A stretch of DNA of 59,726 bases from IMG/VR virus record IMGVR_UViG_3300009285_001239, positions 1 to 59,726 of that record. The stretch is one strand, 5' to 3'. The DNA is from a virus. The translations under genes were made by a program, and so were the position numbers. This document shows positions 31,351 through 37,969 of this stretch, in pieces. How positions within the stretch are numbered: the stretch's first letter is position 1; each line of letters opens with the position of its first letter. The notes below the pieces were generated by a model that was not told the DNA's origin, made no database searches, and worked only from the letters and a program-made list of their open reading frames with translations.

Positions 31351-32395
31351 TGAACACCTCCCCCCGCATCAGTTTCCCGACCGGGCTGGTTGCCATCTTT
31401 ACGAATGCTTGGGAATCGGTCAGAGCCGGCGTACGACGGACGCTATCCTTCATCAGAAGAACCGCGAACTCCGCATGTGATGCCTTGACCAACCGCTCTC
31501 CGTATCTTACCACTCGGTCGAAGTTCTGTGGGTTTGCTGCTGCGGCTAACGCCCCGCAAATAGCAAACAGAACCGAAGGCTCAGTTGGTACAATAGCTTT
31601 TTCCGGATCCTTTAGTACCTGTAGCGGATCTGGGAGCTGCCGGAACAACTTGAGGAAGGCCGTCAACTCCACTGCTGCTCCTTCCCCGACCGCACCCGCA
31701 TATACATGAAACTCCAGATCTGACGGGATCCCCAAGCCCATTGCCCGCCCCACCGCCGCCCACGTACGAGGACAGGGGCTATTACTGATGTCTGCCGAGG
31801 GATTAAAGTCATGCAACAGATCAGACCGGAATCGCAGGAAGGCGACTACCTCCGGCGGCATCTTATGTGTCAGGGCCCACTCGATCCAATCATCCAACGA
31901 CGTACGCAACTCGAGGATGCTGGAGAACCGTGACTTTACCGGCTCCAATATACCCCCCACTCCTGCACGATCACTACGCCGGTTGGTTGCCGCCATGAAA
32001 GTCACAGTATCAGATAACTTGTGACCGTTGATCTGCCGGGCCAGTAGTAAGTGCATGGATGCAGCCTGCACCGCTGGTGTCGCTTGTCCCAGATCATCCA
32101 GAAAGCATACCGTCGGCTTCTTGGTCTGGATCATCTGCTGTAACTCCCCATAGGGTAGGAACTCGGCGTGGGTTCCATCCTTACTCGGGAACGGGAAGCC
32201 CTTGTAGTCAGTTGGATCCGATACTGCCGGGTGACTCAAGATCAACTCGTACTTCAGATCCTGGGCTACCTGCGCCACGATATCCGACTTACCCACACCG
32301 GGAGGCCCAGCTATCAGAATTGGCTCCCGCGCCGGGATCAGCTTGGTCAGAAGCTGCGTTAACTGCTTCGGGTTTACTGCGACTGTGTTACTCAT
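31343..32395 (-). CDS. MoxR/CobS-type AAA+ ATPase
   Basis: This 350-residue ATPase has Walker A AGPPGVGKSDIV (residues 29-40), the MoxR-type SDPTDYKGFPF loop, Walker B TVCFLDDLGQATPAVQA, sensor 1 FMAATNRRSDRAGVGG and the arginine-finger region EPVKSRFSSI. MoxR ATPases act as chaperones for VWA partners, here at 29123-30274. A hairpin-bearing leader (32405-32435), identical to that before 33513-33800, precedes its AAAGGAG site. Confidence 0.92.
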   Translation of the reverse strand: MSNTVAVNPKQLTQLLTKLIPAREPILIAGPPGVGKSDIVAQVAQDLKYELILSHPAVSDPTDYKGFPFPSKDGTHAEFLPYGELQQMIQTKKPTVCFLDDLGQATPAVQAASMHLLLARQINGHKLSDTVTFMAATNRRSDRAGVGGILEPVKSRFSSILELRTSLDDWIEWALTHKMPPEVVAFLRFRSDLLHDFNPSADISNSPCPRTWAAVGRAMGLGIPSDLEFHVYAGAVGEGAAVELTAFLKLFRQLPDPLQVLKDPEKAIVPTEPSVLFAICGALAAAANPQNFDRVVRYGERLVKASHAEFAVLLMKDSVRRTPALTDSQAFVKMATSPVGKLMRGEVFNG

Positions 32396-32404
32396 TTTAC
32401 TACT

Positions 32405-32435
32405 CTCCTTTGCCTCATCTCATGAGGCGCTGATT
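32405..32435 (-). repeat. Leader hairpin repeat type A, copy 1
   Basis: A 31-nt sequence identical to 33807-33837. It contains the inverted repeat GCCTCAT-CTC-ATGAGGC (32412-32428). On the minus strand the hairpin ends next to the AAAGGAG ribosome site of the MoxR-type ATPase gene. It may be a translational operator or an RNA-processing site. Confidence 0.7.
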
Positions 32436-32442
32436 GAATTAA

Positions 32443-32598
32443 CTACGGTGCTTGCTTCCGGGTGAAGACACAATCCTTTTCGAACTGTACAAACCAGTCC
32501 GGTTTGCTGGGCCGCCGATCAATCCACATGGCCGTTACAAACGATCCAGCTATGAACCCGACCAGCAACCCAACATACAACCACAGTATTTCTTCCAT
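32443..32598 (-). CDS. 51-residue membrane protein
   Basis: AAGGAG lies 6 nt before the ATG. The product has one N-terminal hydrophobic segment (ILWLYVGLLVGFIAGSF) followed by a short cytoplasmic-type tail with RRPSKPDWFVQFEKDC. It fits an inner-membrane anchor of N-out or hairpin type. Function is unknown. Confidence 0.7.
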   Translation of the reverse strand: MEEILWLYVGLLVGFIAGSFVTAMWIDRRPSKPDWFVQFEKDCVFTRKQAP

Positions 32599-32620
32599 GG
32601 AACTCTCCTTACAGGTTAAG

Positions 32621-32980
32621 TCAGTTTACCGTCACCCACCGCATACAGGTTTGAATGAGATGGTTGTAATCACCACGCATCGCCTCCTGCTGAAATTGCA
32701 GGATCTCAACCTTGGATATACCACTACCCCGCAACGCGCGAGCCACCCGTCCCAGAATGGCATACGCATTACCATTCTGCTCACTGAGATCGACTTCGAT
32801 GTGCGGATACCTGCATACCAGTTCCAACTCGACTTCATGAAGTCGCCGCTCTTCACCAAGCCCATCTATTTTGACTATGTAAAAAGAACTGGGGGCTGAA
32901 ACCACTACCCCAGTATTATTCACAATAGATTTGGCTGGGCACTTATTAGTGACCCTAACTTTATCTCCGACATTAAACAT
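32621..32980 (-). CDS. Conserved phage protein with KOW/SH3-like start (119 aa)
   Basis: Residues 1-55 resemble a small SH3 or KOW barrel (FNVGDKVRVTNKCPA, TGVVVSA, FYIVKIDGLGEERRL). Residues 60-119 hold a helical segment: IEVDLSEQNGNAYAILGRVA, SKVEILQFQQEAMRGDYNHLI and CMRWVTV. I recall the second segment from many phage hypothetical proteins. Role unknown. Confidence 0.75.
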   Translation of the reverse strand: MFNVGDKVRVTNKCPAKSIVNNTGVVVSAPSSFYIVKIDGLGEERRLHEVELELVCRYPHIEVDLSEQNGNAYAILGRVARALRGSGISKVEILQFQQEAMRGDYNHLIQTCMRWVTVN

Positions 32981-32993
32981 AGCACACTCCTGC

Positions 32994-33275
32994 TTAAAGA
33001 CGTACTTCGTTAACGCGGAACTTCACCCACCAATGCGAGTTCTTCGCAACGCCAGCGCCGCCGCGAAATGGCTTGTACTCAGTTCCTTGAGCGACGATCT
33101 CCACAGCGAGTCTTGGCGTCTCCAGTGATTGTTTCACACGCTGCGCGAAGTCCTCAGCTGTGTGGCCGTGAGTAAAAAAGAACTCATTGCGCACCGTGAA
33201 GATGCCATCCTTGTGAGAGACGCTATCAGCGCCAATCACGTTCTCGCGAATAACTTTTACTGTCAGTTTAGTCAT
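32994..33275 (-). CDS. Hypothetical protein (93 aa)
   Basis: A soluble protein with alternating strand and helix pattern: LTVKVIRENVIGAD, GIFTVRNEFFFTHGH, AEDFAQRVKQSLETPRLAVE and NSHWWVKFRVNEV. It is preceded by a type B leader hairpin that ends in AAAAGGAG. No family recognised. Confidence 0.75.
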   Translation of the reverse strand: MTKLTVKVIRENVIGADSVSHKDGIFTVRNEFFFTHGHTAEDFAQRVKQSLETPRLAVEIVAQGTEYKPFRGGAGVAKNSHWWVKFRVNEVRL

Positions 33276-33283
33276 GCTAGTTT

Positions 33284-33319
33284 CTCCTTTTCATCATTGC
33301 CTCGATAATCGGCTGAGGC
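33284..33319 (-). repeat. Leader hairpin repeat type B, copy 1
   Basis: The first 19 nt (33284-33302) are identical to 34098-34116. GCCTC (33299-33303) can pair with GAGGC (33315-33319), with an inner CGAT-A-ATCG palindrome. On the minus strand it lies just before the ribosome site of 32994-33275. Confidence 0.6.
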
Positions 33320-33332
33320 GCACCGTCAGACA

Positions 33333-33509
33333 TTACTGTCTGGGTAACTCGTACTTAAATTCGTTCTTGTGAATCGTCTGCCCACACTTCAGATTCATAC
33401 ACTCGTATACTGTACCTCCAGGCAGTAATTCTACCTGACCACGACAATGTGAGCAAACCCTGCCCGCTTTTTTCTGCTTCGGTTTCTTCAGTAGGTGGAC
33501 TCGCTTCAT
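33333..33509 (-). CDS. 58-residue zinc-ribbon protein
   Basis: GGAGG lies 6 nt before the ATG. The product is basic at the N-terminus (KRVHLLKKPKQKKAGR) and has two CxxC-type knuckles, VCSHCRG and ECMNLKCG, spaced as in zinc ribbons. Such small ribbons often bind nucleic acid or RNA polymerase. No specific function can be assigned. Confidence 0.75.
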   Translation of the reverse strand: MKRVHLLKKPKQKKAGRVCSHCRGQVELLPGGTVYECMNLKCGQTIHKNEFKYELPRQ

Positions 33510-33512
33510 GAC

Positions 33513-33800
33513 TCACCTCCGACTACCAAGTAACTGGGGTTCGACCAGATGAAACTGCTCGGCCATCCCGACCGGTTCTGGTACCGAGACGAACTGCTCG
33601 ACAGCATTACGATCTGATGGGAGGGTGGTAATATACAGGGTGCGTTTACCGGAAATGAACTGACGGGCAGCTTGCAACCCATCCACCCCGATGAACCGCT
33701 TGATGGTGTCGCCCGTCTTGCGCCGCTTGACCATGAATAAAGTATCCAGTTGCTGTACTAACCGGATCCGCTTTTTGCGCTTTAGTTTTATCCGTTTCAT
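33513..33800 (-). CDS. Hypothetical basic protein (95 aa)
   Basis: The first 35 residues are strongly basic (KRIKLKRKKRIRLV and MVKRRKTGDTIKRF). The rest is mixed, with FISGKRTLYITTLPSD. A type A leader hairpin identical to that of the MoxR-type ATPase gene precedes its ribosome site, suggesting common control. Function is unknown. Confidence 0.7.
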   Translation of the reverse strand: MKRIKLKRKKRIRLVQQLDTLFMVKRRKTGDTIKRFIGVDGLQAARQFISGKRTLYITTLPSDRNAVEQFVSVPEPVGMAEQFHLVEPQLLGSRR

Positions 33801-33806
33801 TTTTTA

Positions 33807-33837
33807 CTCCTTTGCCTCATCTCATGAGGCGCTGATT
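33807..33837 (-). repeat. Leader hairpin repeat type A, copy 2
   Basis: 31 nt identical to 32405-32435, with the same GCCTCAT-CTC-ATGAGGC hairpin (33814-33830), next to the ribosome site of 33513-33800. Confidence 0.7.
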
Positions 33838-33871
33838 ATTAGTTAGTGTAAGATACTTACTGCATCACCAA

Positions 33872-34090
33872 CTAAAACTGTAGTGCTTGCTGAGCCGACT
33901 TTGCAGCAATCTCCGGATCTTTTGTACGCCACCAGCCAGATAACTGTGATACAAATTGGCCACTCGGAGCCTCAACTGATCCATACACCTCACCAGAGGC
34001 ATCTGACATCCATAAAAAATTATAACCGAAGCCCAACTCAATCACTCCTCCATCAGGGGCATTCTCAATTTTTTCAATTTTGCTTTCCAT
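33872..34090 (-). CDS. Hypothetical protein (72 aa), first gene after a strong promoter
   Basis: An ATG at 34090 lies 7 nt after AGGAG; the longer frame from 34111 would start before its own ribosome site. The product has GGVIELGFGYNFLWMSD and SGQFVSQLSGWWRTKD, and is beta-rich in the first half. It is the first gene downstream of the promoter at 34167-34195, with a type B leader hairpin. Function is unknown. Confidence 0.7.
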   Translation of the reverse strand: MESKIEKIENAPDGGVIELGFGYNFLWMSDASGEVYGSVEAPSGQFVSQLSGWWRTKDPEIAAKSAQQALQF

Positions 34091-34097
34091 GTTTATA

Positions 34098-34116
34098 CTC
34101 CTTTTCATCATTGCCT
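34098..34116 (-). repeat. Leader repeat type B, copy 2
   Basis: 19 nt identical to 33284-33302. GCCTA here can pair with TAGGC further upstream in the leader (about 34140). It lies between the promoter at 34167-34195 and the gene at 33872-34090. Confidence 0.55.
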
Positions 34117-34166
34117 ATCTTTTAATCAGCTCAGGTTTGTAGGCGATACCTGTTTTCGACATACAT

Positions 34167-34195
34167 ATTATAGGGTATGCAAACGAGGGAAACAA
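34167..34195 (-). promoter_or_regulatory. Sigma70-type promoter
   Basis: On the minus strand, TTGTTT (34195-34190) and a perfect TATAAT (34172-34167) are 17 nt apart. It starts just after the stop of 34196-34669 and should drive the small genes and MoxR/VWA module to the left. Confidence 0.65.
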
Positions 34196-34669
34196 TCACC
34201 CCGCCATCCGGTGATTACCTACGTTTTTAACGACCTGTGCTGAATACCCGGGAAATTCTGCTTCCAGCAAGGATCCGGCTTTGCGTAGCTGCTCACAGAC
34301 CGTCTTTATTGTCAACGGCACCCGCAACCGTTGCAAGCGAGATCCAACTACCCCATAACACAAGCGAGTCACCTCAGCTAGATCAATCCCCTTAGATAAC
34401 TCATGAACGGTCGTGTAGGCCTGCTTGATCGTGCGGGCCATGACTTGATGATTAGATAAGATCACATGCAGCGGAGGAGGGCTAGTGCTGGTATCCCGTT
34501 TCAGTAAAACTTGGATGACGGTATAGAACTGGAGAAGGCCACGATCGGTATCTGATTGCTGTTCTAATAACTGCTGTGCTGCAGTATGGATCCGCAGCAA
34601 ATCCTGGCGGGGAAGTAACGGAAGGAGAGCTAACAGCTTATCGGCTTCGCGCCGCACGTAACACCCCAT
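34196..34669 (-). CDS. Hypothetical helical protein (157 aa)
   Basis: A mainly helical, soluble protein (KLLALLPLLPRQDLLRIHTAAQQLLEQ is broken by prolines; then VMARTIKQAYTTVHELSKG, VCEQLRKAGSLLEAEF). It overlaps the upstream HTH gene by 32 nt, so the two may act together. No family recognised. Confidence 0.7.
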   Translation of the reverse strand: MGCYVRREADKLLALLPLLPRQDLLRIHTAAQQLLEQQSDTDRGLLQFYTVIQVLLKRDTSTSPPPLHVILSNHQVMARTIKQAYTTVHELSKGIDLAEVTRLCYGVVGSRLQRLRVPLTIKTVCEQLRKAGSLLEAEFPGYSAQVVKNVGNHRMAG

Positions 34670-34868
34670 CTAGTAGTGAGAATAAATCTAAGCGCTCGGT
34701 TTGTTTAGCCCACCGACGAATCGCCGGTAACCTATACCGAATCCCATCCCGTGTATCCCCTTTTATTCGTACCACTGGCATGCCGTGCCGCTTTCGCCAT
34801 AACCAGATCGTCACGCGGCTGCGGCCGACTATTTGTTGCAGGGCTTTCGTTGTCAATAAGTCGCTCAT
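34638..34868 (-). CDS. Helix-turn-helix DNA-binding protein (excisionase/Nu1-like)
   Basis: This 76-residue protein has a winged HTH of the MerR/excisionase type: LTTKALQQIVGRSRVTIWLW, RKRHGMPVVRIKGDTRDGIRYRL, then AIRRWAKQ. The pattern 'HTH, then MPV-x-R, then Y' is shared by AlpA-like regulators, excisionases and Nu1-type small terminases. No integrase was found and an IR overlaps its own promoter, so a transcription regulator is the best guess. Confidence 0.75.
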   Translation of the reverse strand: MSDLLTTKALQQIVGRSRVTIWLWRKRHGMPVVRIKGDTRDGIRYRLPAIRRWAKQTERLDLFSLLDGVLRAARSR

Positions 34869-34880
34869 GGGCTACCCGGC

Positions 34881-34909
34881 AATATATATGGTACCAGCCA
34901 GGTTAACAA
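34881..34909 (-). promoter_or_regulatory. Sigma70-type promoter with overlapping inverted repeat
   Basis: TTGTTA (34909-34904) and TATATT (34886-34881), 17 nt apart on the minus strand, lie before the HTH gene. An inverted repeat GGTTAA-N8-TTAACC (34901-34920) overlaps the -35 box and the stop of the spanin gene. It is a candidate operator for autoregulation. Confidence 0.5.
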
Positions 34910-34910
34910 A

Positions 34911-35399
34911 TTATTTAACCCCACCAGTTTGCTGAGAAAGCCACCAGTCCCTTACCGCGTCACAGCGGGCGAGCTCAGCTCGACACTGGACGGCGTTGTT
35001 AGCGTTGTGGCTGATCTCGGCTGGTTGGGTAATGGTTGAAATGGTTTGCTCTTCTCCAGTAGAGAGGGGGGTGGGCTCTGGCACGCCCCACGAGGAGTTG
35101 AGCAGGCTGACAGCCCCACGAGTAAGATCACAATCAGGATTCTGCTTAACATACTTGATTACCTCCTGTATCTGGTACTTCGGTTTCTCATTAGCCAATA
35201 TACCATACTGACCACTTAACCATGTCAGGGCCTCGTCAGATGCTTTCCTGGCTTTATTCGCCGATACTACATCCGCCTCCAACTGCGCTATCTTTCCCGC
35301 GTTATAGAATTGCTTGACGGCCCAACCACCCGCCGTCATACCGACTAGAAAGACTCCCCCGATGATGACTAACTTTGACTGCCAGGTTAAGGGATTCAT
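34911..35399 (-). CDS. Inner-membrane spanin (Rz-like)
   Basis: This 162-residue protein has an N-terminal membrane segment (KLVIIGGVFLVGMTAGGWAV) and a long periplasmic helical part (KIAQLEADVVSANKARKASD), the layout of Rz i-spanins. The o-spanin is embedded in another frame. The ATG at 35399 overlaps the nuclease stop (ATGA); a GTG at 35408 is possible but lacks support. Spanins fuse inner and outer membranes at the end of lysis. Confidence 0.85.
   Translation of the reverse strand: MNPLTWQSKLVIIGGVFLVGMTAGGWAVKQFYNAGKIAQLEADVVSANKARKASDEALTWLSGQYGILANEKPKYQIQEVIKYVKQNPDCDLTRGAVSLLNSSWGVPEPTPLSTGEEQTISTITQPAEISHNANNAVQCRAELARCDAVRDWWLSQQTGGVK
34952..35152 (-). CDS. Outer-membrane spanin lipoprotein (Rz1-like), embedded in Rz
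   Basis: This 66-residue precursor lies wholly inside the i-spanin gene in another frame. It has a signal peptide with lipobox LSACS (SRILIVILLVGLSAC) and a Pro-rich mature part (CQSPPPSLLEKSKPFQPLP). Embedded, Pro-rich lipoproteins of this size are typical Rz1. Its presence supports a Gram-negative host. Confidence 0.85.
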   Translation of the reverse strand: MLSRILIVILLVGLSACSTPRGACQSPPPSLLEKSKPFQPLPNQPRSATTLTTPSSVELSSPAVTR

Positions 35400-35851
35400 G
35401 GGCACCACCCTTGTCTAGCTCCACCACTATACGGTCGCCCAATACCCGCTTGAATCAACGCAGTAGTCAAACTAGTACCATCTTTACCCGTTACTACCGC
35501 ATCATCATACCGCCCACTATACTTGTCTGGTTTTACTGCTCCAATCATCAGTGGTTGGTTGGTTTGTATCCAGGTATCAGTGAATGCTTTTGCCTTGACT
35601 GCCAAATCTCGTTCACAAGCAGTAGAAGCCCGCAGCTCGGGGGTATCTACTCCTACTACTCGTATCGAAGCATCCACAATAATGGCTGGCCAGATAGTCA
35701 CATCTGCTCGGATGGTATCTCCATCTACAGCAATGGGAGCCGTAAGCTGATAGGGGCCAAAGAAAACGGCCTCCGCCGGTCTACAAAGTAGAGTAATTCC
35801 CAACACTACTAAAAACACAAACGGCCCGAAAAAGATCTCACGAAGTTTCAT
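35396..35851 (-). CDS. Secreted thermonuclease (staphylococcal-nuclease fold)
   Basis: The 151-residue precursor has a signal peptide (IFFGPFVFLVVLGITLL, cleavage after AEA). The SNase domain follows: VDGDTIRADVTI, IRVVGVDTPELR with catalytic Arg and Glu, KYSGRYDDAVV with the second catalytic Arg, and LIQAGIGRPY. It should act in the periplasm or after lysis. Placement in the lysis cassette is unusual. It may degrade incoming DNA or host DNA released at lysis. Confidence 0.88.
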   Translation of the reverse strand: MKLREIFFGPFVFLVVLGITLLCRPAEAVFFGPYQLTAPIAVDGDTIRADVTIWPAIIVDASIRVVGVDTPELRASTACERDLAVKAKAFTDTWIQTNQPLMIGAVKPDKYSGRYDDAVVTGKDGTSLTTALIQAGIGRPYSGGARQGWCP

Positions 35852-36177
35852 GGTGCCTCCGCTGGGGGTTTTAACTTACTCCGCTGGCCAATCACATCCA
35901 CCGCTGAATCAGCCATATATCCCATCATAAAAGCACTGGCTTTCGTCAACTCGTCTGTCCCGTATAATAACGAAAACCCAGCTACCGCCCCCACCACAGA
36001 CAAAATTGTCTGGTATGGATTACTCAGATAGTAGACTCGTGGGCTGATAAACTGGCCAGTGCCTGTCTTAATCTGAGAAAGAGCTTTCAGAAAATGAGTA
36101 GCCAATCCATACAGTAACATAGATACCGGGCTCACGAAAATAAACTGAGCCCATAGTGTAACTGTATCTATAGACAT
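35848..36177 (-). CDS. Holin-like membrane protein
   Basis: An ATG at 36177 placed 4 nt after AGGAGG gives a 109-residue protein with hydrophobic segments near residues 5-28 (LWAQFIFVSPVSMLLYGLA) and 55-75 (ILSVVGAVAGFSLLYG) and a charged C-terminus. Size, topology and position between amidase and spanins fit a holin. It overlaps the nuclease gene by 4 nt. Confidence 0.7.
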   Translation of the reverse strand: MSIDTVTLWAQFIFVSPVSMLLYGLATHFLKALSQIKTGTGQFISPRVYYLSNPYQTILSVVGAVAGFSLLYGTDELTKASAFMMGYMADSAVDVIGQRSKLKPPAEAP

Positions 36178-36187
36178 AATACCTCCT

Positions 36188-36526
36188 CTAACGAACACGA
36201 CTTAAAATTTCGGTTAACTTCTTATCCATACTCTGCCGCTGATCACGAAGCTCATCTCGTAGTATGGAAATCTTCCCATCCTGTTCTATTTTGTACTCCT
36301 GTAGCTTTTCCCTCAAAACAACTATATCTTTGTCTTGATCTCGGTTGGTCAAAAACGTACTAAATGCCCCTCCTATGATAGAAACAAAAAGGAGCGCCAC
36401 CACTGTCGTAACTATCTTCTTTACCCAATCCATAACCCCTTTTGGAGCATTGTGCATTAGTAAAAACCAGAAACCATCGCAGACATGGATAAACTTATCA
36501 CTAACAGAATGCAGTAGGTTAATCAT
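36188..36526 (-). CDS. Membrane protein with coiled coil in the lysis cassette
   Basis: This 112-residue protein has a central membrane segment (KIVTTVVALLFVSIIGGAF), then a charged coiled coil (DIVVLREKLQEYKIEQDG, ILRDELRDQRQSMDKKL). It overlaps the amidase gene (ATGA). It may be a second holin, an antiholin or a lysis regulator. Confidence 0.7.
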   Translation of the reverse strand: MINLLHSVSDKFIHVCDGFWFLLMHNAPKGVMDWVKKIVTTVVALLFVSIIGGAFSTFLTNRDQDKDIVVLREKLQEYKIEQDGKISILRDELRDQRQSMDKKLTEILSRVR

Positions 36527-37110
36527 AACTGCTCCAATGCTGCGACTGCATCTAGCAATCCTTTAGCTATTATTTCGCACCCTATATCCCGTACCCCTTC
36601 TATAACCCCCCGGTTATAGATAAACTCCGGCTCAATAATTAACGAAACCGGCTTAGTCTTGGCCAAGAAGTAATCTACCTTCTCATCCCCTTCTACATCT
36701 CCAGGGTAATCTACATGTCCCGGACTATCCTGTCGATACCATCCTTCCTTTATTCCCCGACTGGGTGGAAAGATAGAGCTCATAGCATTCTGCACTATCT
36801 GTGCCGCCGCTTGCCCCTTCTTTGACCGTGGGCAATATAGCGTCTCACATCCTTTCTGCTTCTTGGAGATGTCGCTATTGAAGTGCACCTCTGCCACCAG
36901 TACGGGAACTGGGCGATAAGTATTTATCCACTTTACCTTATCCCCTAACCAGCTACTAGGGACGACAGCTACTCCCATCTGCTGCCGAATATACAGAGCA
37001 ATTATGGTTACCCAATGAGTAGCCTCTTCATGCTCACACCAAGTACGATTCTCATCCGGGAAGCACGCCCCCGGCTCTTTTGGATAATGCCCCGCTGATA
37101 AAAGGATCAT
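36523..37110 (-). CDS. Endolysin: N-acetylmuramoyl-L-alanine amidase (Amidase_3)
   Basis: This is a 195-residue zinc amidase cleaving the peptidoglycan peptide from MurNAc. Visible motifs are MILLSAGHYPKEPG with the first zinc His, an early Glu in CEHEEATHW, VAEVHFNSD with the second His, KGCETLYCPRS, and the catalytic Glu in LIIEPEFIYN. It has no signal peptide, so export depends on the holin. An upstream ATG at 37140 is possible but would overlap the tail gene; AAAGGA lies 12 nt before the chosen ATG. Confidence 0.88.
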   Translation of the reverse strand: MILLSAGHYPKEPGACFPDENRTWCEHEEATHWVTIIALYIRQQMGVAVVPSSWLGDKVKWINTYRPVPVLVAEVHFNSDISKKQKGCETLYCPRSKKGQAAAQIVQNAMSSIFPPSRGIKEGWYRQDSPGHVDYPGDVEGDEKVDYFLAKTKPVSLIIEPEFIYNRGVIEGVRDIGCEIIAKGLLDAVAALEQL

Positions 37111-37126
37111 AGTCTTCTTAAGTCCT

Positions 37127-37732
37127 TTAACCGAATCCATACCGTCTAAAATTTCCAGAACTTATATTACCAGATGAAAACCTCCATCGAACTCCAGTAA
37201 TAGGGCTAGTTCCTCCCCATAACATTCCGTGACTTAACCAAAACGGAATATCGTCTGATGATCTAATATAAGTTGCCCAGCTCCAAAACTTATGATATGT
37301 AGTAGTTGCTGGCTTCCACATAATAATTCTGGCACTTAACCCCTGCCCAGCAGCATTTCCTACTTCATCACCAGCTGATGTTTGATTTATACTAAATGTG
37401 GCTTTATTCGCTTCACCAGGGGCATGATCGTAATACCCAGTAGTACTCCAAGTAGGTCCAGCTCCAGTACCCACTTCCATAAGCAGATTAGATGCATCTG
37501 TTGCTGGAATCACATCCAGCAACTCATATACCTCTAACGAATAAGTACTTCCGATACCGGTAAACTCAATTGTAGCTGACGAACTAGCCGTCTGACTAGA
37601 TACTGGCAATCGTAAAATACTTGGGGCTCCAGAATCCCCCGCCGCCATCGCCGCAAAGTTATCATACAGTTGGGTCATCTTAGTGCTGGTCAGCACCGAC
37701 CCAAAAGGAAATGTTAGGGTTGTCCAAGTCAT
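37127..37732 (-). CDS. Tail-tip or fibre-like structural protein
   Basis: This 201-residue protein starts WTTLTFPFGSVLTSTKMTQLYDN, like many phage tail-fibre N-termini, and ends with PITGVRWRFSSGNISSGNFR, a repeated ending in fibre and tail-tip proteins. The middle has GGTSP, SSSATIEFTGIG and other Ser/Thr-rich beta segments. It is the last structural gene before lysis. The receptor role is inferred. Confidence 0.75.
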   Translation of the reverse strand: MTWTTLTFPFGSVLTSTKMTQLYDNFAAMAAGDSGAPSILRLPVSSQTASSSATIEFTGIGSTYSLEVYELLDVIPATDASNLLMEVGTGAGPTWSTTGYYDHAPGEANKATFSINQTSAGDEVGNAAGQGLSARIIMWKPATTTYHKFWSWATYIRSSDDIPFWLSHGMLWGGTSPITGVRWRFSSGNISSGNFRRYGFG

Positions 37733-37966
37733 TTACTTTTTCCCTAGCACTTTAAGCATAGCTTCTGGAGGGATCAGTATTGCTGAATGTTTTAACCGAT
37801 CTAATACCTCCGCCGTAAAAGCCAGATGTTGTGGGCACAAATAGGGGTTCTCATCTCCATCCAGAACAATTCCCTGCAACTGACCCCAGTTGGGAAACCC
37901 TTCCCCATTGGATTGCTCGGTGTAGGCAATACCACAAATACCACAAACTACAGTTCTCTTTATCAT
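37733..37966 (-). CDS. Small Cys-rich protein in the tail module (77 aa)
   Basis: It has VCGICGIAY near the N-terminus and YLCPQHLAF in the middle, four Cys/His groups that could bind one metal. The C-terminal helix ends in LKVLGKK. It lies between the hub-like gene and the fibre-like gene with almost no spacing. Function is unknown. Confidence 0.7.
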   Translation of the reverse strand: MIKRTVVCGICGIAYTEQSNGEGFPNWGQLQGIVLDGDENPYLCPQHLAFTAEVLDRLKHSAILIPPEAMLKVLGKK

Positions 37967-37969
37967 AAG

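Noticed and set aside
35375-35791. 138-codon plus-strand frame opposite the nuclease gene
   Set aside because: The minus-strand gene has clear SNase motifs and a signal peptide; the plus-strand frame has no recognisable pattern.
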